Shown here piece after piece: positions 25,760 to 34,965 of a DNA stretch of 38,158 nt. Within the stretch, counting starts at the first letter, position 1. Each line of letters starts with the position of its first letter. The translations under genes and the position numbers were made by a program. Source of the stretch: Desulfobacterales bacterium (GTDB lineage Bacteria > Desulfobacterota > Desulfobacteria > Desulfobacterales > RPRI01); assembly GCA_020052975.1 (NCBI GenBank), contig JAGVOC010000127.1:1-38158 (forward strand), given 5' to 3'. The notes under the pieces were generated by a model. The model was not told the origin of the DNA, ran no database searches, and saw only the letters and a program-made list of their open reading frames with translations.

Positions 25760-26536
25760 ATGGCACTTCTGGAACTTAATAACATTAATCATTATTTTGG
25801 CGGCCTGCAGGCTGTTTCAAACTTCAACCTGAATATTGAAGAGGGGGTGCTTTCCGGGCTTATAGGGCCTAACGGGGCCGGAAAGACAACGATATTCAAT
25901 CTTGTCAGCGGTTTTTATAAACCGACGGAAGGTGAGATCCGGTTCAACGGAAAGTCAATTAAGGGCCTTAAGCCGCATGAAGTAACAGGCCTTGGGATAT
26001 CCCGTACCTTTCAGAATATACGTCTTTGGAACAGCATGACTGTGCTTGAGAATCTCTGTATTTCACAGCATTACAGGCTTGGATATGGCTTTATCGATTC
26101 CATTCTTTACACCGGGAAATATTTTGAAAGAGAAAAGAGCGTGATTAAATCTGCAAGAGAATTTCTTGAAATACTCGAAATGAAGGAATACGAGAATGAA
26201 TATCCGAAAAACCTTCCTTACGGTCTTCAGCGGCGTCTCGAGATAGGAAGAGCTCTTACTATAAGGCCTAAAATTCTTTTACTTGATGAGCCTGCGGCAG
26301 GTATGACTTCAGGAGATATAGAGCAGTTGATCCATCTGGTTAAATGGATCAGGGGGAAGTTTAAACTTACAATATGGCTGATTGAGCATCAGATGAAAGT
26401 TGTAATGGCCCTGTGTGAAAAAATAGATGTTCTTGATTTCGGAGAGATAATTGCAGAAGGGACTCCGTCCGAGATAAGAAAAAATCCGCGGGTAATAAAG
26501 GCATATCTTGGCGAGGAGGTGACGGTTCATGCTTAA
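25760..26536 (+). CDS. livG: Branched-chain amino acid ABC transporter ATPase LivG
   Basis: This is one of the two nucleotide-binding subunits of the Liv importer. The 258-residue protein has Walker A GPNGAGKTT at about 36-44, the family-typical GISRTFQNIRLW, the signature variant NLPYGLQRRLEIGRAL, Walker B ILLLDEPAAGM and H-loop WLIEHQMKVV. The LPYG form in place of LSGG is normal in LivG. The gene overlaps livF by eight bases (ATGCTTAA), and livM ends six bases upstream, so H-M-G-F form one operon apart from the repeat in the H-M gap. Confidence 0.95.
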   Translation: MALLELNNINHYFGGLQAVSNFNLNIEEGVLSGLIGPNGAGKTTIFNLVSGFYKPTEGEIRFNGKSIKGLKPHEVTGLGISRTFQNIRLWNSMTVLENLCISQHYRLGYGFIDSILYTGKYFEREKSVIKSAREFLEILEMKEYENEYPKNLPYGLQRRLEIGRALTIRPKILLLDEPAAGMTSGDIEQLIHLVKWIRGKFKLTIWLIEHQMKVVMALCEKIDVLDFGEIIAEGTPSEIRKNPRVIKAYLGEEVTVHA

Positions 26537-27248
26537 GATAGAAAATCTTCACGTGCGTTACGGAAATATTGAGGCCCTGCACGGGATATCCCTTTATGTG
26601 GAAGATGGAGAATTTGTGGCTCTCCTTGGTGCAAATGGTGCCGGGAAATCAACGACCCTTATGAGCATAATGAGGCTTCCGCCTCCTCAAGCACCTGTTG
26701 TTTCGAAAGGACTCATCAGCTTCAAAGGGGTTGATCTCCTTTCAGTAGCGCCCCACCATGTAGTTGCCAGGCATGGAATCGGCCTTGTTCCCGAAGGCAG
26801 AAGAATTTTCGGGAACCTGACCGTTATGGAAAACCTTAAAATTGCTACGTACGCACGCAAAGATTCCAGTCAGATTTCAAGGGACTATGAACGAGTCTTT
26901 TCTCTTTTTCCGAGGCTTTCAGACCGCAAGAATCAACGGGGAGACACGTTAAGCGGCGGTGAGCAGCAAATGCTTGCAATGGGCAGGGCTTTTATGTGCG
27001 GGGCCGGGTTTATTCTTCTTGACGAGCCGTCTATGGGGCTTGCTCCTTTACTGATGCAGGATTTATTCAGGGTTTTGAAAGAGCTGAATGAAACCGGAAC
27101 TACGATATTTGTTGTTGAGCAGAATTCACACATCGCACTGAAATATGCCGAGAGAGCCTATGTAATGGAAACAGGATATATTGTAATGGAAGGAGGAGCA
27201 AAAGAGCTCGCCGGAAACGAAGAGGTTCAGAAGGCATATCTGGGATAG
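26529..27248 (+). CDS. livF: Branched-chain amino acid ABC transporter ATPase LivF
   Basis: This is the second ATPase of the Liv importer, forming a heterodimer with LivG. The 239-residue protein begins MLKIENLHVRYGNIEALHG. It has Walker A GANGAGKST near residue 37, the LivF-typical GIGLVPEGRRIFGNLTVMENL, the signature LSGGEQQMLAMGRA, Walker B FILLDEPSMGLAP and VEQN in place of the H-loop histidine region. It carries a slightly longer A-loop insert (PPPQAPVVSKG) than many LivF proteins. It starts inside livG and ends the operon; a purine-rich phrase block and argC follow. Confidence 0.95.
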   Translation: MLKIENLHVRYGNIEALHGISLYVEDGEFVALLGANGAGKSTTLMSIMRLPPPQAPVVSKGLISFKGVDLLSVAPHHVVARHGIGLVPEGRRIFGNLTVMENLKIATYARKDSSQISRDYERVFSLFPRLSDRKNQRGDTLSGGEQQMLAMGRAFMCGAGFILLDEPSMGLAPLLMQDLFRVLKELNETGTTIFVVEQNSHIALKYAERAYVMETGYIVMEGGAKELAGNEEVQKAYLG

Positions 27249-27375
27249 GAAAGAAGGGATCAGAGGCAAGAGGGCAGGAGTCGAGGGGTTTAAGGAGCAA
27301 GGTGAAAGGTTCAAGGTGAACGAAAGAGAAACCACAAATCAGAGACCAGAAACCAAAGTATTTTAAGGAGGGTAA
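27249..27375. repeat. Purine-rich phrase spacer before argC
   Basis: The livF-argC gap is almost entirely purine on the + strand. It is built of repeated words such as gggatcagaggcaag, aaggttcaaggtg and aaccacaaatcagagaccag. It ends in AAGGAGGG, the argC ribosome site. No promoter or terminator is apparent, so argC may be read from the liv operon. Confidence 0.6.
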
Positions 27376-28413
27376 ATGTTAAGAGTCGCTGTTGTTGGAG
27401 CTACAGGATATGCCGGCGCTGAACTTGTGCGTATTCTTTCCGTGCATCCGGAGGCAAAGCTTACTGTTATCACTTCAAGGCAGTATGCCGGTGTGCGGTT
27501 TGATCATGTTTTCCCTTCAATGGCAGGTCATGTTGATCTCGTATGCGAAGATCTTTCGGCTGATAACCTTTGTGACAGGGCCGATCTTTTTTTTCTTTCT
27601 ATTCCCCATAAAATACCTATGGAAATTGTTCCAGGGCTTATCAGTAAGGGAAAGAGAGTGATTGATCTTTCGGCCGATTTCAGGTTCAGGGATTCTGACA
27701 CTTATGAAGCTTATTATCAGCCGCACACAGCTAAGAATTTGCTTGAAAAAGCTGTTTACGGGCTTTGTGAAATCTATTATAATAAGATAAAAGATGCTGA
27801 TTTAATAGGCAATCCTGGCTGTTATCCGACCAGCGTGCTTCTCCCGCTGATCCCGCTTTTAAAAGAAGGGTTTCTGGATGCTGAATCCATTATTGCAGAT
27901 TCAAAATCAGGGGTGAGCGGAGCGGGACGGTCCCTTGCGTTGTCATCCCATTTCTGTGAGGTCAATGAATCCTTCAAGGCTTACAAGGTTGCTGCTCACA
28001 GACATAACCCGGAAATAGAAGAGGTTCTTTCCCGGGAAACCGGCAGGACAACACGAATTACATTTGTGCCTCATCTTGTGCCTATGACAAGGGGTATGCT
28101 CACTACAATTTATGCCCGACTTAAAGCAGACGTATCATCTGAACATATAAAAAAATGTCTTTTAACCTTTTATTCAGGCCGGCCATTCATAAGATTATGC
28201 GATGATATGAGGCTGCCTGATACTAAACATGTAAAAGGAACAAATTATTGTGATATCGGATTCAGAATCGATAAACGGACCGGGTGCCTCATATTGATTT
28301 CGGCAATAGACAACCTGGTTAAGGGAGCTGCCGGGCAGGCGGTTCAAAATATGAACATAATGCTCGGATACGAAGAAACAGCAGGTCTTATGTCTGTCCC
28401 ATATCCGCTATAG
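27376..28413 (+). CDS. argC: N-acetyl-gamma-glutamyl-phosphate reductase
   Basis: ArgC carries out the third step of arginine synthesis, the NADPH-dependent reduction of N-acetylglutamyl phosphate to the semialdehyde. The 345-residue protein has the Rossmann nucleotide-binding start VAVVGATGYAGAELVRIL. The catalytic cysteine is C149 in GNPGCYPTS. Substrate-binding blocks are SKSGVSGAGR and AAHRHNPEIEEVL, and the C-terminal region contains DNLVKGAAGQA. Length fits the type 1 family. AGGAGGG is a strong ribosome site just before the ATG. No other arg gene is nearby, so its place after the amino-acid importer may be chance or loose co-regulation. Confidence 0.96.
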   Translation: MLRVAVVGATGYAGAELVRILSVHPEAKLTVITSRQYAGVRFDHVFPSMAGHVDLVCEDLSADNLCDRADLFFLSIPHKIPMEIVPGLISKGKRVIDLSADFRFRDSDTYEAYYQPHTAKNLLEKAVYGLCEIYYNKIKDADLIGNPGCYPTSVLLPLIPLLKEGFLDAESIIADSKSGVSGAGRSLALSSHFCEVNESFKAYKVAAHRHNPEIEEVLSRETGRTTRITFVPHLVPMTRGMLTTIYARLKADVSSEHIKKCLLTFYSGRPFIRLCDDMRLPDTKHVKGTNYCDIGFRIDKRTGCLILISAIDNLVKGAAGQAVQNMNIMLGYEETAGLMSVPYPL

Positions 28414-28461
28414 CACAAAACAAGGCTATTTAAACCGGTTGCGATCAAAGGGCTTGTTTTC

Positions 28462-28490
28462 TTGACAACAATATCCGAATAGTCTAAACC
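28462..28490 (+). promoter_or_regulatory. Possible promoter for folD
   Basis: TTGACA at 28462-28467 is a perfect -35. After 17 bases the -10 candidate TAAACC (28485-28490) is weak (3 of 6). An 11-base direct repeat, attttataaca, occurs at about 28499 and 28530 in the leader that follows. Confidence 0.35.
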
Positions 28491-28562
28491 TTCAGGTAAT
28501 TTTATAACAGGGGTATTAGGAACGACTTGATTTTATAACAATATTTAGAAAGGAGATTAAAG

Positions 28563-29471
28563 ATGCCAGCAAAGTTAATCCTGGGAACTGAAATCCGGGA
28601 ACAAATCCTCGATGAAATTACAAAAGAGGTTGCCGCCATTAAGGAAAAGCATGGTGTTGTTCCCGGGCTCGTAACGATTTTAATTGGTGAAAATCCAGCT
28701 TCCATGTCTTATGTAACATTAAAAATCCAGACTGCACACCGCGTTGGTTTCAAGGAAGTTCAGGACAGCCAGCCGATTGATATTTCTGAAAAAGATCTTC
28801 TTGCCCTGATCGATAAATATAATAAGGATGATTCGATCAACGGCATCCTTGTACAACTCCCTTTGCCGAAACATATAAATGAGAAAAAGGTGTTAAATGC
28901 AATTGATCCTGACAAGGATGTTGATGGTTTTCATCCTGTGAATGTGGGGCGTCTAATGATTGGCGGATCAGAAGTCAAATATCCTCCATGTACGCCTGCA
29001 GGAATACAGGAATTGATAATCCGTTCGGGAGTTGAGACGAAAGGAGCCGAGGTGGTTGTTGTCGGGCGTTCAAATATTGTCGGGAAACCGATAGCTAACA
29101 TGATGCTCCAGAAAGGTCCTGGCGCCAATTCAACCGTAACGATTGTTCATACCGGCACGAAAGATATGGCATCACATTGCAAACGCGCCGATATTCTTAT
29201 AGTTGCAGCCGGTGTCCCTGATCTTGTAAAACCCGAATGGATAAAACCGGGAGCCTGCGTTATTGATGTTGGAGTCAACAGGGTCGGTGAGAAAATAAGC
29301 GAAAAAACAGGAAAGAAGATTGCCATATTGAAAGGTGATGTCGATTTTGACGCGGCAAAGCAGATCGCGGGTTATATAACACCTGTTCCGGGTGGTGTCG
29401 GACCCATGACAATCACAATGCTTATGAAAAACACTTTAAAATCTTTGAAATTCAAGCTTGGAATAGCATGA
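28563..29471 (+). CDS. folD: Bifunctional methylenetetrahydrofolate dehydrogenase/cyclohydrolase
   Basis: FolD interconverts 5,10-methylene-THF and 10-formyl-THF in the cytosol, feeding purine and formyl-methionine synthesis. In acetyl-CoA-pathway organisms it is also part of the methyl branch. The 302-residue protein has the active-site block SYVTLKIQTAHRVGF with catalytic lysine K54, and GILVQLPLPKHI. It also has DVDGFHPVNVGRL, PCTPAGIQELI and the nucleotide-binding VVGRSNIVGKPIANM. It ends with PVPGGVGPMTI. It is about 14 residues longer than E. coli FolD. AAGGAGA precedes the ATG, and a very strong terminator follows, so this seems a single-gene unit or the end of one. Confidence 0.96.
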   Translation: MPAKLILGTEIREQILDEITKEVAAIKEKHGVVPGLVTILIGENPASMSYVTLKIQTAHRVGFKEVQDSQPIDISEKDLLALIDKYNKDDSINGILVQLPLPKHINEKKVLNAIDPDKDVDGFHPVNVGRLMIGGSEVKYPPCTPAGIQELIIRSGVETKGAEVVVVGRSNIVGKPIANMMLQKGPGANSTVTIVHTGTKDMASHCKRADILIVAAGVPDLVKPEWIKPGACVIDVGVNRVGEKISEKTGKKIAILKGDVDFDAAKQIAGYITPVPGGVGPMTITMLMKNTLKSLKFKLGIA

Positions 29472-29483
29472 TATTGCAGGTTA

Positions 29484-29521
29484 ATATAAAAAAAGGGGGG
29501 AAGTCCCCCCTTTTTTTATAT
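29484..29521. terminator. Strong bidirectional terminator after folD
   Basis: A perfect 17-bp stem (atataaaaaaa then six G; loop aagt; six C then tttttttatat) lies 12 bases after the folD stop codon. The A-tract and T-tract flank the GC core on both sides, so it should terminate in either direction. Confidence 0.93.
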
Positions 29522-29640
29522 ATGTGTAAATGCGGCCAGCTTCAAACGCTCAGTCAATCTGTCTTAATTTTTCTCCATTCGGGTGATGTTGATATCTCGA
29601 ATTCTATAGTACCAGATTCCGGATGATCGGAGGATTTTCA

Positions 29641-30750
29641 ATGATCAAAAAACCGAACCTTAAAGAATTGGAACAAAGGATTAAGGAATCGGGGGGGAAA
29701 GAAGCCATATATAAGAAACTCAGAGGATATCCCGGGAATGAAGTTGAGGTCAGGTTGGAAAAGCCTGAAATCTTCGAAAACATTATTACAGAAGACAAGA
29801 AAATGTTGTCAATTTTTCAGGATATTGAATCGGTATCCCTGACATCTCAACCGATTCTGATCACAGGTGAAACTGGAGTAGGTAAGGAGCTAATAGCAAA
29901 AGCAATTCACATTGTTAGCAGTCTCAAAGGAAAGTTTGTAGCTGTTAATGTAGCAGGACTTGATGACTTCGTTTTTTCTGACACACTTTTTGGTCACGCA
30001 CGGGGAGCTTACACCGGTGCAGATCAGGGACGTGACGGACTGATAAAACATGCTGCGGGAGGTACGCTTTTCCTTGATGAAATTGGTGATTTGAGCCTTG
30101 TATCGCAAGTGAAGTTATTGCGTCTTCTCCAGGAAGGTGAGTACCTGGCGTTGGGCATGGATGAACTTAAAAAGGCTAACATTCGTATTGTAGCCTCTAC
30201 CAATCAGGATCTCTGGGCGCTTCAGAAAGCAGGTCAATTCCGCAAAGATCTCAACTTTAGAATCCGAACTCATCATATCCATATCCCGCCTCTACGCGAG
30301 CGTACTGACGATATCCGGCTTTTGGTCGATTATTTTTTAGACAATGCTGCCCGGACTCTGAACAAAAAAAAACCCGCCTATACAAAAGAATTATTTGCCT
30401 TATTGCAACGATATGATTTTCCAGGCAATATCAGAGAATTGCAAACAATGATCTTTGATGCAGTTAGTAAACACAAAGGCAGGGTTCTTTCTCCTGATAC
30501 ATTTAAAAAGTGCATTTCCATGAGGCAAAAAAATGGCGGGGTACTGGAAAATTTTAATTCAAAAGCAAATTCTGCCATTACATTTTCTGACGGGCTGCCG
30601 ACCATAAAGCAAGCAACAAATTTGCTTATAGCAGAGGCTATGAAACGCGTGAATGGCAATCAATCCATTGCTGCCAGAATGCTGGGGATTTCCCAACCAG
30701 CCTTAAGTAAACGACTGAAGTCTTCTTCTCAACTCCTGCAAAGCAAGTAA
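29641..30750 (+). CDS. Sigma-54-dependent transcriptional activator without sensor domain
   Basis: This protein is predicted to be a bacterial enhancer-binding protein that remodels sigma-54 RNA polymerase. From ATG 29641 it is 369 residues. A short N-terminal stretch (about 55 residues, no receiver, GAF or PAS domain recognisable) leads into an AAA+ domain. That domain has Walker A GETGVGKE (76-83), the sigma-54 contact loop as GAYTGA (122-127) and Walker B LFLDE (143-147), with FRIRTHHIHIPPLRER further on. A Fis-type helix-turn-helix follows near the C-terminus (QSIAARMLGISQPALSKRL). I chose 29641 because GGAGG lies seven bases upstream; an earlier ATG at 29623 has none. The layout is like PspF, so control may be by a partner protein. 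Targets are unknown. Confidence 0.9.
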   Translation: MIKKPNLKELEQRIKESGGKEAIYKKLRGYPGNEVEVRLEKPEIFENIITEDKKMLSIFQDIESVSLTSQPILITGETGVGKELIAKAIHIVSSLKGKFVAVNVAGLDDFVFSDTLFGHARGAYTGADQGRDGLIKHAAGGTLFLDEIGDLSLVSQVKLLRLLQEGEYLALGMDELKKANIRIVASTNQDLWALQKAGQFRKDLNFRIRTHHIHIPPLRERTDDIRLLVDYFLDNAARTLNKKKPAYTKELFALLQRYDFPGNIRELQTMIFDAVSKHKGRVLSPDTFKKCISMRQKNGGVLENFNSKANSAITFSDGLPTIKQATNLLIAEAMKRVNGNQSIAARMLGISQPALSKRLKSSSQLLQSK

Positions 30751-31021
30751 TAAGTCGTTTTTCTCCCATACCCTTCAGCTATATTGCATGGGATCTTCCC
30801 TATCATCCGGCTCCATATTAAGATATTCACCGGGAATTGCCGGGTTTGAGCAGAAAGACTTGACAGGCTCTTTATATCATGGTATCCATCAGACAATAAA
30901 CAAAATTTTAATGATATAACCTATTGATATATCAGGTGTTTGCCGCTATAAAAAGCCTTGTCTTATTAATACTGAAGCAGGTCAGAAACAAGCAATTATT
31001 TCATAAGGTGGTATGTTTAGC
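30751..31021. other. Spacer before M23 peptidase gene
   Basis: No supported gene is present. TTGACA at 30860-30865, followed after 17 bases by TATCCA, is a weak promoter candidate. The AT-rich segment near 30913-30936 contains two tgatata words and the palindrome tgatatatca. AAGGTGG at 31005-31011 is the ribosome site for the peptidase. Confidence 0.4.
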
Positions 31022-31960
31022 ATGGGGAAAAAAGAAATCTCTTTTTTAATATTAAGCGATTCAGGCTCTCCAATAAAACAAATAAACGCTTCCGGAAATA
31101 TCATACGGTACGCTTTGTTTTTCCTTGCCGCCGGTTTAATACTTTCAGGCTATTTTGCATATGACTATATCACTTTAAAAAAAGCTTCTTTGAACAATCG
31201 TTATCTTCAGAGCAAGCTGTCAGTTCAGCAGGATGAAGTATCCAACCAGCGCAAGCAAATACAGTTTTTTGCCGGTGAAATTTCGAATCTTAAGGCAAAG
31301 CTTGTAGATTTGTACAATTTTGAAAAAAAAATAAGGTCAATAGCCAATATAAAAAATAAAAAAAAGAATGCATTGCAGGAAGGCCTTTTTGGTGTAGGAG
31401 GTTCATCTCCCGGGGATCTTGATCCAAAAATATCACTATCAGAAAAACATGACAGTCTCATGCGTGAAATGCATGAACAGGTTGAAGAACTGAATGTGGG
31501 TGTAAAGGTGCAGACAGAGGGGTTTAAATCAATAATAACCTATTTTGAGGAGCAGCGCAGCCTCCTTGCTTCAACTCCTGCAATTCGCCCAGCCCAGGGA
31601 TCTGTTACATCAACTTTTGGATACCGGACTTCTCCATTTTCAGGTTTACTGGAATTTCACAAAGGATATGATATTGCATCCAATTTTGGTGCACCCATAG
31701 TTGCAACTGCCAATGGTACTGTTTCACTATCCGAGTATAACGGATTGTTTGGAAATACAATTGCGGTAAGTCATGGCCACGGAATGGTAACCCGCTATTC
31801 ACACGCCAGTAAATTATTGAAGAAGCCGGGCAGCTTTGTGAAGAGGGGGGAAATCATTGCTCTGGTTGGCGATAGTGGCCGAAGCACGGGTCCTCATGTC
31901 CATTACGAGGTGCATTTAAACGGTATTCCCGTTAATCCAGATAATTATATGCTGAACTGA
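31022..31960 (+). CDS. M23-family (LytM) peptidase, membrane-anchored
   Basis: This is predicted to be a periplasmic zinc metallopeptidase that cuts peptide cross-links in peptidoglycan. The 312-residue protein has one N-terminal membrane helix (about 28-48), a coiled-coil stretch (about 55-105) and a linker. A LytM domain follows from about residue 190. The zinc ligands are intact: H213 and D217 in HKGYD, and the HVH pair (H292, H294), with H261 in YSH. It is therefore probably an active enzyme rather than a degenerate activator like EnvC/NlpD. The start at 31022 suits the AAGGTGG ribosome site (10 bases away) better than the ATG at 31013, which lies only one base from it. It precedes secA. 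Confidence 0.92.
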   Translation: MGKKEISFLILSDSGSPIKQINASGNIIRYALFFLAAGLILSGYFAYDYITLKKASLNNRYLQSKLSVQQDEVSNQRKQIQFFAGEISNLKAKLVDLYNFEKKIRSIANIKNKKKNALQEGLFGVGGSSPGDLDPKISLSEKHDSLMREMHEQVEELNVGVKVQTEGFKSIITYFEEQRSLLASTPAIRPAQGSVTSTFGYRTSPFSGLLEFHKGYDIASNFGAPIVATANGTVSLSEYNGLFGNTIAVSHGHGMVTRYSHASKLLKKPGSFVKRGEIIALVGDSGRSTGPHVHYEVHLNGIPVNPDNYMLN

Positions 31961-32280
31961 TTATACAATATAAGAAAGACTATCCTTACCGGCAAGCCCC
32001 GCTCTTCAAAGCGGGAAGCTTTATGAAGCCGTCAACTTTGGTACCATTCTATCATGTGTCTCTCGAAGAAATAACAAGATTATCTGATTAAAAAAAGATA
32101 CCTAATTATATTGCAAAGTTGAATAATAGTTATTAAATAAAAATTTTGCAGAAAAAAGCTGCAGAATACGCCCGGATAATTATGATTTTCAGTTCATAAT
32201 ACCTGGTTCATGGTTAAAAGTTAGTAACATAAAATATTTCAAACAATCTGAATAAGTTTTTAAACTTAAGGAATATAGTA
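31961..32280. other. Spacer between M23 peptidase and secA
   Basis: This 320-base gap holds a hairpin cccgct/agcggg with loop cttcaa (near 31997-32014). It is directly followed by a solo end of the palindromic element (atgaagccgtcaa). The rest is very AT-rich. No clear -35/-10 pair stands out for secA; ttgcaa near 32110 with taaata 17 bases later is only a weak candidate. No SecM-like or other small gene is evident, and AAGGA lies before the secA ATG. Confidence 0.5.
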
Positions 32281-34806
32281 ATGATAGGAAGTTTTTTAAC
32301 CAAAATATTTGGCAGCAAAAACGAGCGGGAGATAAAATCACTTAACCCGGCAGTAGAAATAATTAACTCTCTGGAATCAAAGATTCATTCTATGAGTGAT
32401 GAACAACTAAAGAATCAGACATTAGTATTCAAGGAGCGGCTTGGGCGTGGTGAAAAGCTTGATGAGATACTTCCTGAAGCTTTCGCCACAGTCAGAGAAG
32501 CCTCCTTGCGAACGCTTAATATGAGGCATTTTGATGTTCAGTTGATCGGTGGAATGGTACTTGATAGCGGGAAGATAGCTGAAATGAAAACAGGTGAAGG
32601 AAAGACTCTCGCGGCGACACTTCCTGCATATCTTAATTCACTCACGGGTAAAGGGGTTCATATTGTTACGGTAAACGATTATCTTGCCAAACGAGACACG
32701 GAGTGGATGGGGAATATTTATAGATTCCTCGGACTTTCAGTAGGAACTATACTGCATGGCTTAACCGACCCTGAACGTAAAGTAGCATACAGCTCTGATA
32801 TTACCTATGGAACGAACAATGAATTCGGCTTTGACTACCTGAGAGACAACATGAAGTTTAACAAAGAATACCTGGTCCAGCCGGAACTCAATTTTGCTAT
32901 TGTAGATGAGGTGGATAGTATATTGATAGATGAAGCAAGAACCCCGCTTATTATTTCAGGTCCCGCTGAAAAATCCACAGATTTGTATTACCAGGTCAAT
33001 GAAATAGTTCCGCTTCTTAAGGAAGGAAAGGATTATTCAATTGATGAAAAGGCAAGAACGGTTGTGCTGACGGAAGAAGGGGTTGCAAAAGCCGAAGGAT
33101 TGTTGAAAGTATCCAACCTCTACGATCCAAAACACATAGAGCTGTTGCACCATATTAATCAGGCTTTAAAGGCACATACGCTGTTTAAGCTGGATGTTGA
33201 CTATATAGTAAAAGACGGAGAAGTCATTATAGTTGACGAGTTTACAGGCCGGTTGATGCCCGGACGCCGTTACAGTGACGGTTTGCACCAGGCGCTTGAG
33301 GCCAAGGAGAATGTTAAAATAGAGAATGAAAATCAGACTCTTGCAACGATTACATTTCAGAATTACTTCCGTATGTATAATAAACTTTCGGGAATGACAG
33401 GTACTGCCGACACTGAGGCTGCTGAATTCAAGAAAATTTATAATCTTGATGTGGTTGTTATTCCAACAAATAAAACGATGATAAGGGAAGATTATGCAGA
33501 TTCCATTTACAAGACTAAAAGAGAAAAATATGAGGCAGCAATTAATGAAATATCCGAACTGAATAAAAAGGGGCAACCGGTCCTTGTGGGGACTGTTTCA
33601 ATTGATGTTTCAGAAAGTTTAAGTACTAAATTGAAGAAAAGAGGCATCAAGCATACTGTATTAAATGCCAAAAATCATGAAAAAGAAGCCGAAATTATTG
33701 CCATGGCCGGCCAGAAAGGGTCTGTTACTATTTCAACAAATATGGCTGGACGAGGAACCGATATCGTGCTGGGGGAAGGAGTTACCGCGCTTGGCGGGCT
33801 TCATGTCCTTGGAACTGAAAGGCATGAAAGCAGGCGTATAGACAACCAGCTCAGGGGGCGGTCAGGCAGGCAGGGAGATCCAGGATCTTCAAGATTTTAT
33901 CTTGCCCTTGAGGACGACCTTCTCAGGATTTTTGGAGGCGAGCGCATTACAGGCATTATGGAAAAGCTTGGAATGCAGGAGGGTGAGCCCATTGAACACA
34001 ATCTTATCAGCAGGGCAATTGAAAATGCCCAGGCAAAGGTTGAAGGGCATAACTTTGATATAAGAAAACAACTCCTTGAATATGATGACGTGATGAACCA
34101 GCAGCGTGAAGTAATATACAGGCAGAGACGCGAGGCGCTTAACGGGAAAAGTCTCAAGCCTGCTATTGAAAGCATGATCCAGGAAAAAGCTGAGGATATC
34201 GCACTTACTTTTGCCGACGAAAAGATGCTTCCTGAAGAGTGGAATCAAAACGGAATATCAGAAGCGGTTTTCAAGCAGTTTAACTTTCGTATGAATAATT
34301 TAAGCGGCGGGAATCTGGAAGGAATGACAAAAGAAGGCCTTGAACAACTTATTTATGATGAGGCCCTGGACATCTATAATGAAAAAGAGAAACTGGTAGG
34401 TTCTGAAGATTTCAGGCATCTTGAACGCGTCATTATGCTCCAGACAGTAGATAACCTCTGGAAAGATCATCTTCTTTCAATGGATCATCTTAAGGAGGGG
34501 ATAGGTCTCAGGGGTTATGCCCAGCAAAATCCTCTTATGGTTTATAAAAAAGAAGGTTTCGAGATGTTCCAGGATATGATTTCAAGAGTCAAGGAAGAAA
34601 TTGTAAACATTATGTTTAGGATTCAGATATCCGAACCCGAAAAAATAGAAGAAATAAGAAAGCCGAAGGAACAGAAACTGTTATTTTCCGGCAGAGACGA
34701 AGAGGTTGCAAAGAAACCTGTGAAAAGGGAAGACAATAAGGTCGGGAGAAACGATCCATGTCCGTGCGGAAGCGGCAAAAAGTTTAAAAAGTGCTGCGGA
34801 AGATAA
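32281..34806 (+). CDS. secA: Protein translocase ATPase SecA
   Basis: SecA is the motor that drives unfolded preproteins through SecYEG at the inner membrane. The 841-residue protein has Walker A GEGKT (105-109) and DEAD-like [15 protein letters not shown]. The preprotein-binding domain follows, then the second nucleotide-binding fold with [11 protein letters not shown] and [16 protein letters not shown]. The helical scaffold/wing region contains [10 protein letters not shown]. The C-terminal zinc and SecB-binding tail [15 protein letters not shown] is complete. Length is slightly shorter than E. coli SecA (901). It seems to be a single-gene unit after a long AT-rich leader. Confidence 0.98.
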   Translation: MIGSFLTKIFGSKNEREIKSLNPAVEIINSLESKIHSMSDEQLKNQTLVFKERLGRGEKLDEILPEAFATVREASLRTLNMRHFDVQLIGGMVLDSGKIAEMKTGEGKTLAATLPAYLNSLTGKGVHIVTVNDYLAKRDTEWMGNIYRFLGLSVGTILHGLTDPERKVAYSSDITYGTNNEFGFDYLRDNMKFNKEYLVQPELNFAIVDEVDSILIDEARTPLIISGPAEKSTDLYYQVNEIVPLLKEGKDYSIDEKARTVVLTEEGVAKAEGLLKVSNLYDPKHIELLHHINQALKAHTLFKLDVDYIVKDGEVIIVDEFTGRLMPGRRYSDGLHQALEAKENVKIENENQTLATITFQNYFRMYNKLSGMTGTADTEAAEFKKIYNLDVVVIPTNKTMIREDYADSIYKTKREKYEAAINEISELNKKGQPVLVGTVSIDVSESLSTKLKKRGIKHTVLNAKNHEKEAEIIAMAGQKGSVTISTNMAGRGTDIVLGEGVTALGGLHVLGTERHESRRIDNQLRGRSGRQGDPGSSRFYLALEDDLLRIFGGERITGIMEKLGMQEGEPIEHNLISRAIENAQAKVEGHNFDIRKQLLEYDDVMNQQREVIYRQRREALNGKSLKPAIESMIQEKAEDIALTFADEKMLPEEWNQNGISEAVFKQFNFRMNNLSGGNLEGMTKEGLEQLIYDEALDIYNEKEKLVGSEDFRHLERVIMLQTVDNLWKDHLLSMDHLKEGIGLRGYAQQNPLMVYKKEGFEMFQDMISRVKEEIVNIMFRIQISEPEKIEEIRKPKEQKLLFSGRDEEVAKKPVKREDNKVGRNDPCPCGSGKKFKKCCGR

Positions 34807-34965
34807 CTAAGAGACCAGACGTTATGCGCAAGGAACAAGGATCAAAGGGTTCAAGGAGAAAAGTACAAGAATAAAAGTATAAACCACAGAATGCACATAG
34901 GAATTCTCAGTGTTCTCAGTGGTTAATTTTTTACTTACGAGTTGTTATTTATTAAGGATCGTACA
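34807..34965. repeat. Phrase spacer and aaccaca...tgtggtt-type palindrome
   Basis: The first half is a purine-rich phrase block (caaggaacaaggatcaaagg, near 34829-34848). At 34882-34924 an imperfect palindrome begins aaccacagaatgc and ends cagtgttctcagtggtt around a central gaattc. This is a degenerate version of the aaccacagag...ctctgtggtt intergenic repeat found in many genomes. AAGGA at 34954-34958 sets the start of the next gene. Confidence 0.55.

Noticed and set aside
30788..30919. 43-codon frame in the gap before the M23 peptidase gene
   Set aside because: No ribosome site, no recognisable features, and it overlaps the only promoter candidate of the gap.
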